Shown here piece by piece: positions 11,265-26,200 of a stretch of 64,000 bases of DNA; the stretch's first letter is position 1, and each line of letters opens with the position of its first letter. This DNA comes from Dichetophora obliterata. Taxonomy: Eukaryota; Arthropoda; Insecta; Diptera; Sciomyzidae. Where the stretch lies: assembly GCA_963920525.1 (NCBI GenBank), contig OY986437.1, positions 91,910,213-91,974,212 of the forward strand, read 5' to 3'. The translations under genes and the position numbers were made by a program. The notes under the pieces were generated by a model, which saw nothing but the letters and a program-made list of their open reading frames with translations, was not told where the DNA came from and did not search any database.

Positions 11265-14200
11265 GTAAGCAGAACATATTTTTTATGATTTTTTTTCTTA
11301 TCTTCATTATCTTTATCGTAATCATCAACCTCTTAAATAATCTTATCAGTAAAGCCTAATATAAAAAACAACATCTAGAATTTTTCTTAAATAATTTGAA
11401 TTTAATTGCTTTACTCAATGGTTGTTTTTGTAGTTATTGTGTTGAGCTAAAAGTGTATAGTTTAAAGTTAAAAGCTTGTTTTGTTAGAAACTGAAACTTT
11501 AATTTGTTTGTTGCTTACTTGTGAATTTTGCTTTTAAACTTTGTTGTTTAAATGTTTTGAGCTTGAAGTTTGTAGGGATACTACTTTATCATTTAATTTT
11601 TTTTTTAAGATAAAAAGTCTAAACTAACTTAAGCCATACGAAAACATTTTTGCACTCATTGTTACTACTAACAAATTTTATTTAGTTCAACTTTTTAAGC
11701 GTATTTAAAAGGTAACAATGGTTATTAAAAATATAAACTATCCTTTAGAAGTTATTCTTAATACGAATAATCGAGTCATTCGAACAGTTAGGTATATTTT
11801 TTGACAATAACATGCTTCAAGTTTAAAAATAATTTGTAAGATAATGAGCGTGCTTTTGTAACTAAAACAAATATGTGCTCTAATAAGCCAGATGTGTGCT
11901 ATCATGTGCGACGTCCTTATACATAAAAAGCAACCCAGTAGTTCCAGTCTTGAAGAAATCTGAAATGAATAATGTACGATTTTTCTTGATCCTTGGCGAA
12001 ACATGCTGATTTGGCCATACATTTCATTGACGAAAATTTCATATTGGGGGTTGGAATTAATTTTAAAGGTTTTTTTCGGTTTTTGAGCATTTATTTAGAA
12101 ACAACGGTACAATGTATATTATTCAAAGTATTGTCCATCGTTAGCTACAACATTTTCCCATCTTTCTGGCAGCATATGGATTCCGCGCCGGAAGAACGAT
12201 TCGTCTTTTGAGGCAATCCACGAATCGACCTATTTTTTGGTATCCTCGTAAGAAGTGAAGCGCTGCTCAGCCAAGCCATGCGTCATCGATCTGAATAGGT
12301 GGTAGTCGGAAGGGGCTATGTCTGGGCTATAAGGCGGGTGGGGTAGCACATCCCAATTCAGCGCCTCCAACGTTTCCTTGACGGTTCTTGCAACATGTGG
12401 CCGTGCATTGTCATGTTGAAAAACCACTTTGTCGTGTGTTTTGGCATATTCCGGCCGTTTAACTTTTAATGCTCGGCTCAATTGCATCAATTGTTGTTTG
12501 TAGCGTTCCCCAGTGATGGTTTCGTTAGGTTTTAGCAGCTCATAGTACACGACACCCTTCTGATCCCACCAAATACACAGCATAAGCTTGGCGCCATGAA
12601 TATTCGGCTTGGCCCTCGATGTTGATGCATGGCCGGGTGGTCCCCACGATTTTTTTCGCTTAGGATTATCGTAATGGATCCACTTTTCATCGACAGTGAC
12701 AATACGATGCAAAAAACTCTTCCTTTTATGCCGTTGAAGCAGTTGTTCGCACATGCAAAATCGCCGTTCAACGTCTCTCGGCTTCAACTGGTACGGCACC
12801 CAATTTCCTTGCTTTTGAATCATTCCCATGGCCTTCAAGCATTTGCCGACCGTTGATAAGTCGACTCCCAATGATTCTGACAATTCTTGAAGGGTTTGAC
12901 ACGGGTCTTCATCGAGCAAAGCCTCCAATTCCTCATCTTCAAACTTTTTCGGCTGGCCCGGACGCTCTTTGTCTTCCGTATCAAAATCACCACTTTTAAA
13001 CCGACGGAACCAGTACTCACAAGTAGAAATCGATGGAGCATAGTCCCCGTAAGCCTCAGTAAGCGTGCGTTGTGCTTCAACCGCTTTTTTCTTCAAATGG
13101 AAGCACAAAAGTAAACCTTCCCGCAAATTGCGTTTTGTTGGAACGAAAGTCGACATGTTCACAGAGAAAAAAAATATATGTTGTTTACACTTCAGTGGAA
13201 TGACACATACTGAAAAATGAAGCTTAGAAAATGTGCTTTGAAATGAATATAGTCACAGGTGTGCCCGATGCGATCTATTGATAGTTACGCCATCTCTTAG
13301 AAAACCTTTAAAACTAATTCCAACCCCCAATATAAATGTTCAAAATTCGTGCAAGACGCAATGCAGAAACGTCGAGATTTTTCATGCACGAACCCAATAT
13401 CGAATATAATTCGTCAAGAAGATAAAAATATTTCATCCTCTCTCAACTCTATTGGGAATCGTCATAATGTTGATTTCATAATGACCTGACGCCACCACAG
13501 CGTATGTTTTCCAGGTCCACTCAGGCAGCTGTCCAAGCCCACTCCTTTACCATTGCCTTTATGCCAAACAGAACCTCATGTTGTAGTGATAATTCGTTCC
13601 TTAGTCGTACGGTAAAGTTGTGGAAAAGTCTCCCTGCGAGCGTTTTTTCCGTCAGTTTCGAGCTGTGCAAATTTAAAACAAATCTTCACCGAAACTACTC
13701 CATCTTTTCAACCTCTAACTAACTATCACCCATCTTCCAAATCAACACAATGCTCATACATTTATAAGATACATCACCTGAACTTTCACTCTACAAAACA
13801 GAAAAAAATTATACCAAATTTTCAAAATCAAATGAATTCGACAGCAATAGCAATGACAACTTAACAGCAGTGTCAATGAATATTTAAATACTATCGAAAA
13901 CCATCGATAGTCAATCCAAAACTATCGATAGTCACGATAGTGTGAAATTATCGATAGTTTCATCGATAGTTTGCGAACTCTACAGTTTAGCCTCTGAAAG
14001 ATTCGGCGAATTACAACGATCATGAATATTTTGAAGTTGTTGTAATAGAGTGGAAAAAGTTAGGTGCTGACAATCGCTACTTTTCATTATATTTTGTAAG
14101 AATTTTTTTAAGTCCAGCAGCTCATGCAGAAACTTCCTTTAAGAAATCATCACGAAAAATTCGTCAATGATGCCGCGAACTACTGGGAATTGTTGTCTGA

Positions 14201-17200
14201 ATGTTTGTGTGTATGTGATTCTGTCTATAGACTCCAAAACAATTGAATCCATTTAGCTAAAATTTCGGCAGTAAATATGATTTAAGCACCAGATAGCTTA
14301 AGAATATTGCAAAGTATCATTAAATAATGGGGAGTAATACTTCCTATACAACTGCAACATGCGCTAAAGCCTTCATATTGGGAAAAAGAACGAGTTTTAT
14401 TTAAACTAAACGCCTAAACTTAACTGTGTTTGATTGCAAGAGAGCGCGTGACATCCCGCATAAAACTCCAAAATGACTAACTCGATTATTCTAAAACTCA
14501 CCATTTAATTAACTTCAATCTCTGAGGATATTTTTGTCTTGGTACATGTTTTGCACGTACTAAAAACATCAAAAATCTGCGAAAAACTGCTAAAATTTTC
14601 TACTTTCGAATAACACATTTCTTCTCTTTTACGAAAAAACACACGTTGATCAGATTGACCGAAGGATTTGATTAACAAAGCGAGTGAACATAGCAGCGTA
14701 TTGCAGGATTAAATTTTTGGAAGTTCATGCTTTTCACATGGTCAGCTGTACGTTGCTTGCTCCAAAGTGGGAGCAGAAAAAAATTAATAATTTTTGCATC
14801 AATTGAAAAAAAAACAAATATTGAATCTGGGTTCTTAGTACCATTTAATTCTAAAAGTACCGACATAAGATTGCTATCAAATAAGTACCTTTTGTATGCT
14901 ATGTCAAAAAGAATACTGATTACTTTGGTATGTCTAGACGCATTCCAATTTTTCGTTCTACGAATATGTAAAAGAAGCCAAGTATTTCATTTTTTTTTTT
15001 TTTTTGCAAATTTAGATTCACTTTCACGAGAACTGCAAATTAAGATAAAATTTTGATGAAACCTGAAAAATTTTAATGGAAAGTTAATAAAAAGTTAGTA
15101 CAATGGAAAAATTTATTCAAAAGTTTGTTCGAAGCCTTGCAAGGAAAACAATTTTTTGTTTTAATTAAATGTATTTCTTTTTATAGTGGAAAAATTAAAA
15201 GTTTTTTCCTAAAAAAAAAAGTTTTGCAATGACGTAAATTGCGAATCCACAAACTGCATGTCCCAAAATTAAACGATTTAGCAATATAAAGTAAGCATGT
15301 GCAAATTAAAGTAACAACAATAACGCACATCCTTTCTTGATGTCTACAACAAACCGCAATAGTTGCTAAATAACTTCATAGTCCAATTACACCAAATAAA
15401 TAATTTTCGCATAAGAGCAACAAAAAGATGAATATGTTTGAACACTAAAAAAAATTAGCAACAGGTTTTTGATTTAATCATAGTCAAATTCATAAAATAC
15501 CACATTTTCTTTGAAGTTGCGTAAAAGAGTTTATCTTATAAATTGATCTTATATCCTTCTTTATAAAGTTAAATTTTTAATTGAAAATTGATTGATTGCG
15601 TTTCAGCAGTGTATCGCAGATATTAATTCGGTCTCTCATGTTTTTTGCGCACAACTCATGGGGAAACCTATACATCAAGCTTCTTTTTGTTGCCAGCTGT
15701 ATGTAATTGGTTCAAAAGAGTTCTGTGGTAAAGAATTTCATCAGCTTTTTCAGTGATGGACGACCAGAGCGTCATTTCAAAATAAAAAATAAAAAACAAA
15801 AGCAAATTTTCAAACGTACCATCTACGTACATAGCACACATTTTTTACAAGCCTGCGTTGCTTTCTATTAGTATTGCTTTATCTTATTTATACTGCAAAA
15901 TATTGCAAAACTCATTACTTTTCTAAATTTTAAATGCAAACGACTTTCCAGAACCACTGCACTGCAATGTATCGATGTTTATACACTTAAAGTAATAATT
16001 CGTTTTATTTGGCCAAATGGCTTATTTAAAATGAGTCATTCAAAAGTGTTTACATTGGTTTTTTTTTTTTTTGCGAAAGAATCTTATTTCGTTTGGCAAC
16101 TAGTTGTTATTGTTGTTTTATGTTTTCCTTTGCTTTAAGTGTGTTCGGCGTTTTTTAAAAATTCTTCATTGAATGCGTTCGACATAGTTTGTAATAAGTT
16201 GTAAGAACGTATCCAATCTCATTAATTTGTTTCAAATGAGTTGAATTGCAACTGAGAATTTCTATGGGAAATAAGAGGTATTTGTTTCTCATTTGGCTGA
16301 ATGATCTGAAATGAGTCATTTGGCTGAATATAAACGTAGTACTACACTGGAAGTGTTCCCTTACCAACGAGTGTTTAGTAGTGTCGCTGAGATCTGTGTT
16401 TTCTTAGTTTTTTTGCAATTGACGGGGTCTACTATCACCGTCGGCGGATACGCAGTATTGCAAGCGCAACGACGATATCTAACAATTAATACTGTTGTTA
16501 TAAGACCCAAAGTTGTCAATTAAACAACAATATCTTGTATTTAAAATAAGTTAGAAGAAAAATTGTAAATTTTAAAACTCTGGCATTTAAAAGGACTGCA
16601 TAAGAGAATTGTTTTTTCAACAATACAATATTTTAAGAAATTGAAAAGGAAAAATGGCAATGAGATTAAAAGTTTTTTATATAACTTTATGTGTCTATTA
16701 AAATAAAAAAAAATGCGATTAAAATGATAATTTGTTAGTGTGGATTTAATTAAGAATTTTCTTTCTTTGAAACTTACCTGAACTATGACTTGAACCAAGT
16801 CGGTAAAAGTACCCCCCGGCTAACTTTAGGTAAAAATTTCTAAATCATGCCCTTACAATAAATTTTTTTCTAATGTAGCACATGATAGCACACAGTGTGC
16901 ACATTCCAGCAAATTTATTTGTGTTGTTTATTTAACATTGAAGCATAATGTTACGTGCCACAAATTTTTCAAACATTTAGACAGCATATTACACTTACTT
17001 TCTTCCACTTTTTTCAGAGTCTCCGACAAAACTGCGTCAAGAAAACGAACGCCTCAGCGCCGAACTGCTGCGGCTACGCAAACTGCTCGAAAACTCACCC
17101 GATGGCGCAGTTGGTGGAATCGATATGTCCGACTCGAACAGCTGCGGTGATGCTCAATCTACCGATGGCAGCGGCAGCACTTCACATCAACGCGTTGATC

Positions 17201-20200
17201 AACTGGAGGCCGAATTGCGTTCAGCCAAGGACCAGCTACTTGCCTTGCGTATTGAACGCAAAAAGCTTCGATCTGACAAAAACGATTTACTGGCGCAAGT
17301 GCGACAACTGTGCGCTTCTCTGCAGGAGAAAGAGCAGGAGCTGCGTGATTTTATACGCAATTTTCAAGAGCGTGTGCGCGAGAGTGAGACCACCAATGCC
17401 AAGATGACTGGAGATCGTGAGCGCGAGCGATGGCAGTTATTGAAACAGGCACGCGATGAGGCGGAGCGTTCATTATCGCTGGCACAACAGCTCAGCACAC
17501 GCGACATGCAATTGCAACGCCTGCAAGAACAGCTGCAGGATGCGCGACGTCAGCTGTCGGGTTGCTTGTCAGATCAGGAGAGTCTGCTATCGTTTGCACC
17601 GCTAACACCGCCTTCAGCAACATCTGGGCTTATCAATCAAATGGGTGCCATCGGCGGTGTTGCAACAAGCGGAGCTAATTGTGGTCAGCGTGGCGATGAC
17701 AGTGGTCGTGGCAACTCCAATTCTCTGTCTGCCTTTAGCAGCAGCTTAAGTGGCGCTTCTGGTGCCACTGCTGGTGATCGTGGTTCCTGCTCGGCTGACT
17801 CGGGCTTACGTTGTGGCAGCGATCGCGAAAGCACTGGTGGCGATTTGAACTTCAGCGATGGCACTTGCGAGAACGGACCTTGCATCACCGTAGATCCTGA
17901 CAGCATATCATTGGTTTCCAGCCAGAATATGTATCAATGTAAGTGTGTACTCGTTAAAACTTTGCTCCTTTACACAAAATTCAAAATATTATCGGCACCA
18001 AAAAAACATTTTTACACATTCTGATAATACATTCTCTAAGCTTTTTTACAACATTTCTAGTTGTAATTCAGAAAAACTCAACTGCAATTTAGAAAAGATC
18101 AATTTAAATCAAAAACAAAAAATAATGTTGACTACATTACATTCACTTTGCAACATTATTATTTATGGTAACGGTTATGATAATGGTAATAGTTATGGCT
18201 CTAGCAATGGTTATGGTTGTGGTTTTGGTTATGGTTATGGTTATGGTTATGGTTATGGTTATGGTTATGGTTATGGTTATGGTTATGGTTATGGTTATGG
18301 TTATGGTTATGGTTATGGTTATGGTTATGGTTATGGTTATAGTTACGGTTATGGTTATGGTTATAGTTATAGTTATAGTTATAGTTATAGTTATAGTTAT
18401 AGTTATAGTTATAGTTATAGTTATAGTTATAGTTATAGTTATAGTTATAGTTATAGTTATAGTTATAGTTATAGTTATAGTTATAGTTATAGTTATAGTT
18501 ATAGTTATAGTTATAGTTATAGTTATAGTTATAGTTATAGTTATAGTTATAGTTATAGTTATAGTTATAGTTATAGTTATAGTTATAGTTATAGTTATAG
18601 TTATAGTTATAGTTATAGTTTTAGTTATAGTTATAGTTATAGTTATAGTTATAGTTATAGTTATAGTTATAGTTATAGTTATAGTTATAGTTATAGTTAT
18701 AGTTATAGTTATAGTTATAGTTATAGTTATAGTTATAGTTATAGTTATAGTTATAGTTATAGTTATAGTTATAGTTATAGTTATAGTTATAGTTATAGTT
18801 ATAGTTATAGTTATAGTTATAGTTATAGTTATAGTTATAGTTATAGTTATAGTTATAGTTATAGTTATAGTTATAGTTATAGTTATAGTTATAGTTATAG
18901 TTATAGTTATAGTTATAGTTATAGTTATGGTTATGGTTATGGTTGTGGTTACGGTTATGGTTATGGTTATGGTTATGGTTGTGATTACGGTTATGGTTAT
19001 GGTTATGCTAATGGTTATGGTTATAGTTATAGTTATAGTTATAGTTATAGTTATAGTTATAGTTATAGTTATAGTTATAGTTATAGTTATAGTTATAGTT
19101 ATAGTTATAGTTATAGTTATAGTTATAGTTATAGTTATAGTTATAGTTATAGTTATAGTTATAGTTATAGATATAGTTATAGTTATAGTTATAGTTATAG
19201 TTATAGTTATAGTTATAGTTATAGTTATAGTTATAGTTACAGTTATAGTTATAGTTATAGTTATAGTTATAGTTATAGCTATAGTTATAGTTATAGTTAT
19301 AGTTATAGTTATAGTTATAGTTATAGTTATAGTTATAGTTATAGTTATAGTTATAGTTATAGTTATAGTTATAGTTATAGTTATAGTTATAGTTATAGTT
19401 ATAGTTATAGTTATAGTTATAGTTATAGTTATAGTTATAGTTATAGTTATAGTTATAGTTATAGTTATAGTTATAGTTATAGTTATAGTTATAGTTATAG
19501 TTATAGTTATAGTTATAGTTATAGTTATAGTTATAGTTATAGTTATAGTTATAGTTATAGTTATAGTTATAGTTATAGTTATGGTTATGGTTATGGTTAT
19601 CGTTATCGTTATGGTTATGGTTATGGTTATGGTTATGGTTATGGTTATGGTTATGGTTATGGTTATGGTTATGGTTACGGTTATGGTTATGGTTATGGTT
19701 ATAGTTATAGTTATGGTTATAGTTATAGTTATAGTTATAGTTATAGTTATAGTTATAGTTATAGTTATAGTTATAGTTATAGTTATAGTTATAGTTATAG
19801 TTATGGTTATGGTTATGGTTATGGTTATGGTTATGGTTATGGTTATGGTTGTGGTTATGGTTATGGTTATGCAAATGGTTATGGTTATAGTTATAGTCAT
19901 AGTTATAGTTATAGTTATGGTTATGGTTATGGTTATGGTTATGGTTATGGTTATGGTTATGGTTATGGTTATGGTTATGGTTATGGTTATGGTTATGGTT
20001 ATGGTTATGGTTATGGTTATGGTTATGGTTATGGTTATGGTTATCGTTATCGTTATGGTTATGGTTATGGTTATGGTTATGGTTATGGTTATAGTTATGG
20101 TTATGGTTATGGTTATGGTTATTGTTATGGTTATGGTTATGATTATGGTTATGGTTATGGTTATGGTTATGGTTATGGTTATGGTTATGGTTACGGTAAT

Positions 20201-23200
20201 GGTTATGGTTATGGTTATTATTATGGTTATGGTTATGGTTATGGTTATGGTTTTGGTTATGGTTATGGTTATAGTTATGGTTATGGTTATGGTTATGGTT
20301 ATCGTTATGGTTATGGTTATGATAATGGTTATGGTTATGGTTATGGTTATGGTTATGGTTATGGTTACGGTTATGGTTATGGTTATGGTTATGGTTATGG
20401 TTATGGTTATGGTTATGGTTATGGTTATGGTTATGGTTATGGTTATGGTTATGGTTATGGTTACGGTTATGGTTATGGTTATGGTTATGGTTACGGTTAT
20501 GGTTATGGTTATGGTTATGGTTATGGTTATGGTTATGGTTATGGTTATGGTTATGGTTATGGTTATGGTTATGGTTATGGTTACGGTTATGGTTATGGTT
20601 ATGGTTACGGTTATGGTTATGGTTATGGTTATGGTTATGGTTATGGTTATGGTTATGGTTATGGTTATGGTTACGGTTATGGCTATGGTTATGGTTACGG
20701 TTACGGTTATGGTTACGGTTATGGTTATGGTTATGGTTGTGGTTATGGTAATAGTAATGGTTATGGTTATGGTTATGGTTATGCTAATGGTTATGGTTAT
20801 AGTTATAGTTATGGTTATGGGTATGGTTATGGTGATTGGTATGGGTATGGGTATGGGTATGAGTATGGCTAATGGGTAATGGGTAATGGGTAGTGGATAA
20901 TGGATAATGGCTAATTGGTAATGGGCAATGGGCAATGGGTAATGGGTAATTGGTTATGGGTAATGGGTAATGGGTGATCGGTAAAACGTAATGGGTAATT
21001 GGTAATGGGTAATGGGTAATGGGTAATGGGCAATGTGTAATTGGTAATGGGTAATCGGTAATGGGTAATGCGTAATGGGTAATAGTAAATTGTAATGCTA
21101 ATGGTAATGGTTATGGTTACGGTTATGGTTATGGTAATTGTTATGGTTATGGTTATGGCAATGATAATGGTTATCTACCAAACGAATTTGAATTTATCTC
21201 TTCTGAATTTTTTAATCTAAGATTTCAATTTTTATACGAATATATATTAATTGTTTTTTTTTAATTTCTATTCTGGATTTCAAACGATCTAGTCTTAATT
21301 TCAATTAACATTTGCTGAATTTCAAATAGAATTCTAAATTTCAATTAATCTTTTTTTAATTACAATTGATCTTTTTTGAATTTACTATAGAGTTTCAGAG
21401 TTTCAATTAAGCTGTTCTGAATTTCAAATGATTTTTTGAAAATTTCAAAGAGAATGTCCGAATTTGAATTGATCTGTTCAAATTCCAATTGATCAATGAT
21501 GAATTCTAATTGATCTTATCTTAATTTAAATTTATTTTTCAGAATTTCAATTAATTTTTTCTGAAATTCATTTCACGTGTTAAGAATTTCAATTTCAAAT
21601 ATTATTTCTGAGTTTTAGTGGATTTATTCTGAATTTTTAATAGAGTTTATGTTGATTTGTATTCACATTTAATAAATATTATCTGAATTTCAAATAGAAT
21701 TCCGTAATTTCAATTGGTATTTGTTTTTTTTTTATTAATCTTGTTTAAATTTAAAATGAAATTTCTAAATTTCAAGAGATCTATTCGGAATTTAAAACAG
21801 AATTTTGCATTTATTTCATCTTTTCTTAATTTCAATTGACATTTTATGAATTTTAAATAAAATTTCTGTATTTCAACTGATGTTTTATGAATTTCAATCA
21901 ATACTCTTTGAAATTAAAATTTTCTTTTGTGAATTTCAAATGAAATTTCTTAATTTCAATTGCTCTATTCTGAATTTCAAATGGGTTTCTAAATTTCAAG
22001 TGATCTATTCTTAATTTTGATCTTGATTGATATTTTTAGAATTAAATAAATCTTTTCTGAATTTCAAATGGAATTTCTGAATTTCAATTGATCTTAACTA
22101 AATTTAGCTTAGAACTTCCACGAACCCACCCTGTATAACAACCGAGTAAATTGCGTAATTGTATTAAAAAAATTTGCCATCACAAAATTATTTTAAACTC
22201 TACATAAACTTTAGATCCATTAATGGCAAGTGCATTTTTTATTTTTTAAATTTAATGGAAACGCTGCTTGTCAAAAACAAAATTAAGCCACTTTTTTGTA
22301 CCGTAAACTGCGTATACTGCTGTGAACTTACCGAACATACGCTGTTTACATCACCAATACAGCGTTCATTGAATACCACTAATATTTTCAATTTTTACAT
22401 TACAATTGTGATTAACTAAATTTAATACATATATTCTGAATTGCAATTGAAAATGGTGTGAAAGTAGTAAGCAAAATCATTTCTTTTAAAAAGATGCAGT
22501 AGGAATCTGTAAACTAGTTTTAAAAGAAAATTAACCCTTGCCATTAAATATACATAATATTAAATGGAAATGTTTGAAATACGTAAAAATTTTTCTATAT
22601 TCTGTTCAAAGTATTTTTTAATTATTAAAATAAAAAGCTTTGGGTTGAACTGCGGTTACATGGCAATGAGCTTTAGCGTTACAATAAGATAAACATTGTT
22701 GTAGGGAAAGTTCTTTCCACATTAGCGACATAAAGAGGCCCAAAATAAAGGAAACAGTTTTTTTAAGCGGCGTATTATGCATTAAAAAATAAGAAATCGC
22801 TAAAAATATATGTTAACCATTAATGGTATTTAAACTAGAATTCAAAAAAATTATTTTTTTAATAAAAAATATTATGTTATATACAGCTTATGTTATATAA
22901 AATAAAAGCCTACTATTTTACAATTAAAGAACGTTAATGGTTTGATCTAGAAAATCGTAAAATGAAAAACTGACAAAAGGTGATTGTTTATTGTACACTA
23001 TCAGAATATATATAAAAATTTTTCTTAATACTAAAGTTGTGTCGTACTGTGTTATAATTCAACTCATTTTTTTTACTCTATTATTTTTTTTCCATTCTCA
23101 TGCAGTTGGCACACCTAAGGAACGCAGCCCTACTCTATCACCACTGAATTCAGCTGCTTATTCAAGGTAAGTTGGATAGATGTCTTCTTTGTTTTCATCC

Positions 23201-26200
23201 TCCATTGTTTTTCCAACAACTCCCGCACGTCATCGTTGTCTTTGTGTGCTTGGCATTCTGGGAGTTAGATAATGAGTTATACTGCATGGATAAACTACAA
23301 ATGAGGCGAAACTATTTTGTCGCAACTATCGTAGTTTGTCTGTCTGAACAGCTATTATCTCCATCTATGTTGCTAGCTGGTATCTGAAGAGTTTGCTTTG
23401 TGGAAAATATTTCTTGTTTGCCATTACAAATTAAGTAGGTGTATATATTTTTGTAGTTACACAAAGTTAAAGTTAGTTCAATTTGGTCGAGATAATCAGC
23501 TAGCAACGAGTATTAAATTAAGCTTAGATTGAGAATTAGATGAACTGGATTACCTTAAGTTTAAAAATATTTTAGTCAAATCTGTAGATGAAGATAGTTC
23601 TGTTGAAGATGCTCTTCATCTGAAGGACCAAAACATAGAGAATGCACTATTTGGTTTTTAAATATCTTCACTGGTTTTTTAGTGACCGAAATGAATGCAG
23701 TTTTGATATTATTATATTTTTATGGATTTGGTTTTAATATACCTACTTTTAGAAATTTACTTTTGATGGCAATTTGAAAAGACAGTGACTTTTTAATTTC
23801 CCGCGAATTAACTTTAAATGGAACACTGGTCCGATCAACTACCATCTGTTAAAAGACTACTGTCAAATTTTGAGTAAGCTGCGTCATTTAATTTGTGTTT
23901 GATTAAAAGCCATTGAAAGCAGATAACCTCGTGAATTTCGACAAAAATGGAAAAAAGTGATTTCGTGTTCTCATCAAACATTATGTTTTGCTTTAAAAAA
24001 ACCATTACCAAAACCAAGCAAATCAACTCTTGATAAATACTCTGAGGATTCTGCTCTATTAATTCAATTCCGTTGTGGTCGTACTAGCACAAATGACGCT
24101 GAACGTTCAAGTTGCCCAAAAGAAGTTGTCACGCCAGAAATCGTCGATAAAATCCATGAAATGATATTGGAAGATCAAGGAATGAATACGCTTGAGGTGG
24201 GTGAGGCTGTTAACTCCTCAACTGAGCGCTTACATCACATTAACATGAATTTTTTTATATGAAAAAGCTATCCGCGTGATGGGTTACGTGAATGGTCACA
24301 CTCGACTACAAGCACAGATCACTTCAAAGGAGTGTTTGCAATGTTCAACCACAACCCGAAGAAGTTTTTGCACCGGAGACAAAACATGGAGACACCACCA
24401 CATACCAAAGACAACAGTCAAAGCAGTGGACTTCTGCAGGTGCACCAAAGAAGGCCAAGGTGAATCTGTCGGCAAACAAGATCATGACGAAAGTTTTTTT
24501 GGATGCATTTGGAGTCATTCGCTGGCGAATATTATTCACAGCTGTTGAATAGATTTCACATTGATTTCAAGCAAAAACGGCCCACACGTCTATAGTCGCC
24601 ATGGCAAAAATCCATAAATTGAGCTACGAACTGCTATTTCATTCATCATATTCTCCAGATTTAACCCCTCTCCCCTTATACTATTTCCGAAGAGAAAAAG
24701 ATTACTCGGAATGATATTTGGGTCGAGATTTAGGTCGAATGAAGAGGTCATCACTGAAACAAGCTCCTATTTAGATAAAACCTATAATTTAGAAGGAATA
24801 CAAAAATTGGAACAACGCTGGACCTAATGTATCGATCTAAAAGGAGACTATGTTGAGAAGTAAAACGCTTATTTGCAGAAAAAATAGCACAATATCACAA
24901 AGTCACTAATTTATCAATTTGAATTCGTTTAATCACAATGAATTGTGTTTTTCAATGTTAATACTTCAATGCTGTGAAAAAATTTTTCATTTCGAACGTA
25001 CAGAGTTTTCCGGCATATGGCTTAGTGAATTAAATAAATTTCTTTTTTTTAAATATGCACTAAGCCGGGTCACAAAAAATAAATAAAAAACTTCGAGAAA
25101 GTTCCAACGCCACAAAAAATTTTATTCTAGGGTGTCCCGAAAAAAAGGCCAAAATGTTATTTTAGTTATAACTTTGTTATATACGCTCTGATCATTAAGT
25201 GAAGTATATCGTTGGATAGATCTTAAGAAATATCATCTGGTACCTTCAGGTGTTATCGACCGCAGATGACTCCTTCGTGTAAATATTTTACTTTTAATTT
25301 TTTTTTCGCCATAAAATTTCGTAATAATTTATTGATCAAATTAAAGCTATCGAAAAAATAATATACTATTGTGAAGGAATTACTTCATTTTATCCAGCAG
25401 AAAAAGAGTTAAAGAGGATTTAAGTTTCGATGCACAATTTCTGTAGTAAAAAAAATTTTCTTTTTTTTATGATTTAATTTAACACAATGCACCTTAGTCT
25501 CAATTTTGTTTAATTTATCACTCACAGTAACGTGGAACTCTGCGTAGAGTTCTCCTGTTTATCCCAAATATACCTCATCTTTAGGTACACCTGCTTTTTC
25601 GAGCTCTAGTTCTACTTCCTATGCCGCGTCTCGAGTTTTAAAATAACCTTGCTCAAAATATTTATCACACAAATCTAATCGAGAGTTCGTAGGCGTTTTA
25701 GGAGTGACATAATTTTTAAAATAACAGCCCTATTCTGGCAAATTAACAATTGTTAACCAGTATTTTTTTATTTCTATATGTTTGTTGTTTTCAAAACAAA
25801 ACTTGAAGCACAAAAAACAACATTTTAAATGAAATTGTCAATAACTGAAAAGCAGTTGACAATTTTTATCAAAATTTATTATTTTTGAGTTTCAAATTTT
25901 GTTTTGGAATCAAAAAATTACAACAAACACATTGAAATATTCAAAATACTGGTTAACAATTTGTTAATTTGCCAGAATAGGGCTGTAAGTCTTGAATTTT
26001 TCAACATCAAATAACGCTTTCAGAAAATAATTAAAAAATTTTTTCGTGAAATGTGAAATAAGCAAACCCCAATTGCCGACAAAACGCGACGTAAAACAAT
26101 ACTTATTGTTTTTAAAGTATGGAGGCACCGCAACTCTCCCAAAGTATCATAAAGTAATTTCGTATTTACCAAGATCAGTTAGAGCTATAAGAAGGTTGTG

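Noticed and set aside
12532..13114. Several 75-81 codon ORFs within the mariner
   Set aside because: Alternative-frame shadows of the transposase.
17945..20935. Several ORFs of 288-975 codons (GY/SY, VM/VI, TI and NY/NH repeats) on both strands
   Set aside because: They only reflect a period-6 DNA repeat with no stop codon in several frames; their composition is pure repeat and they overlap each other.
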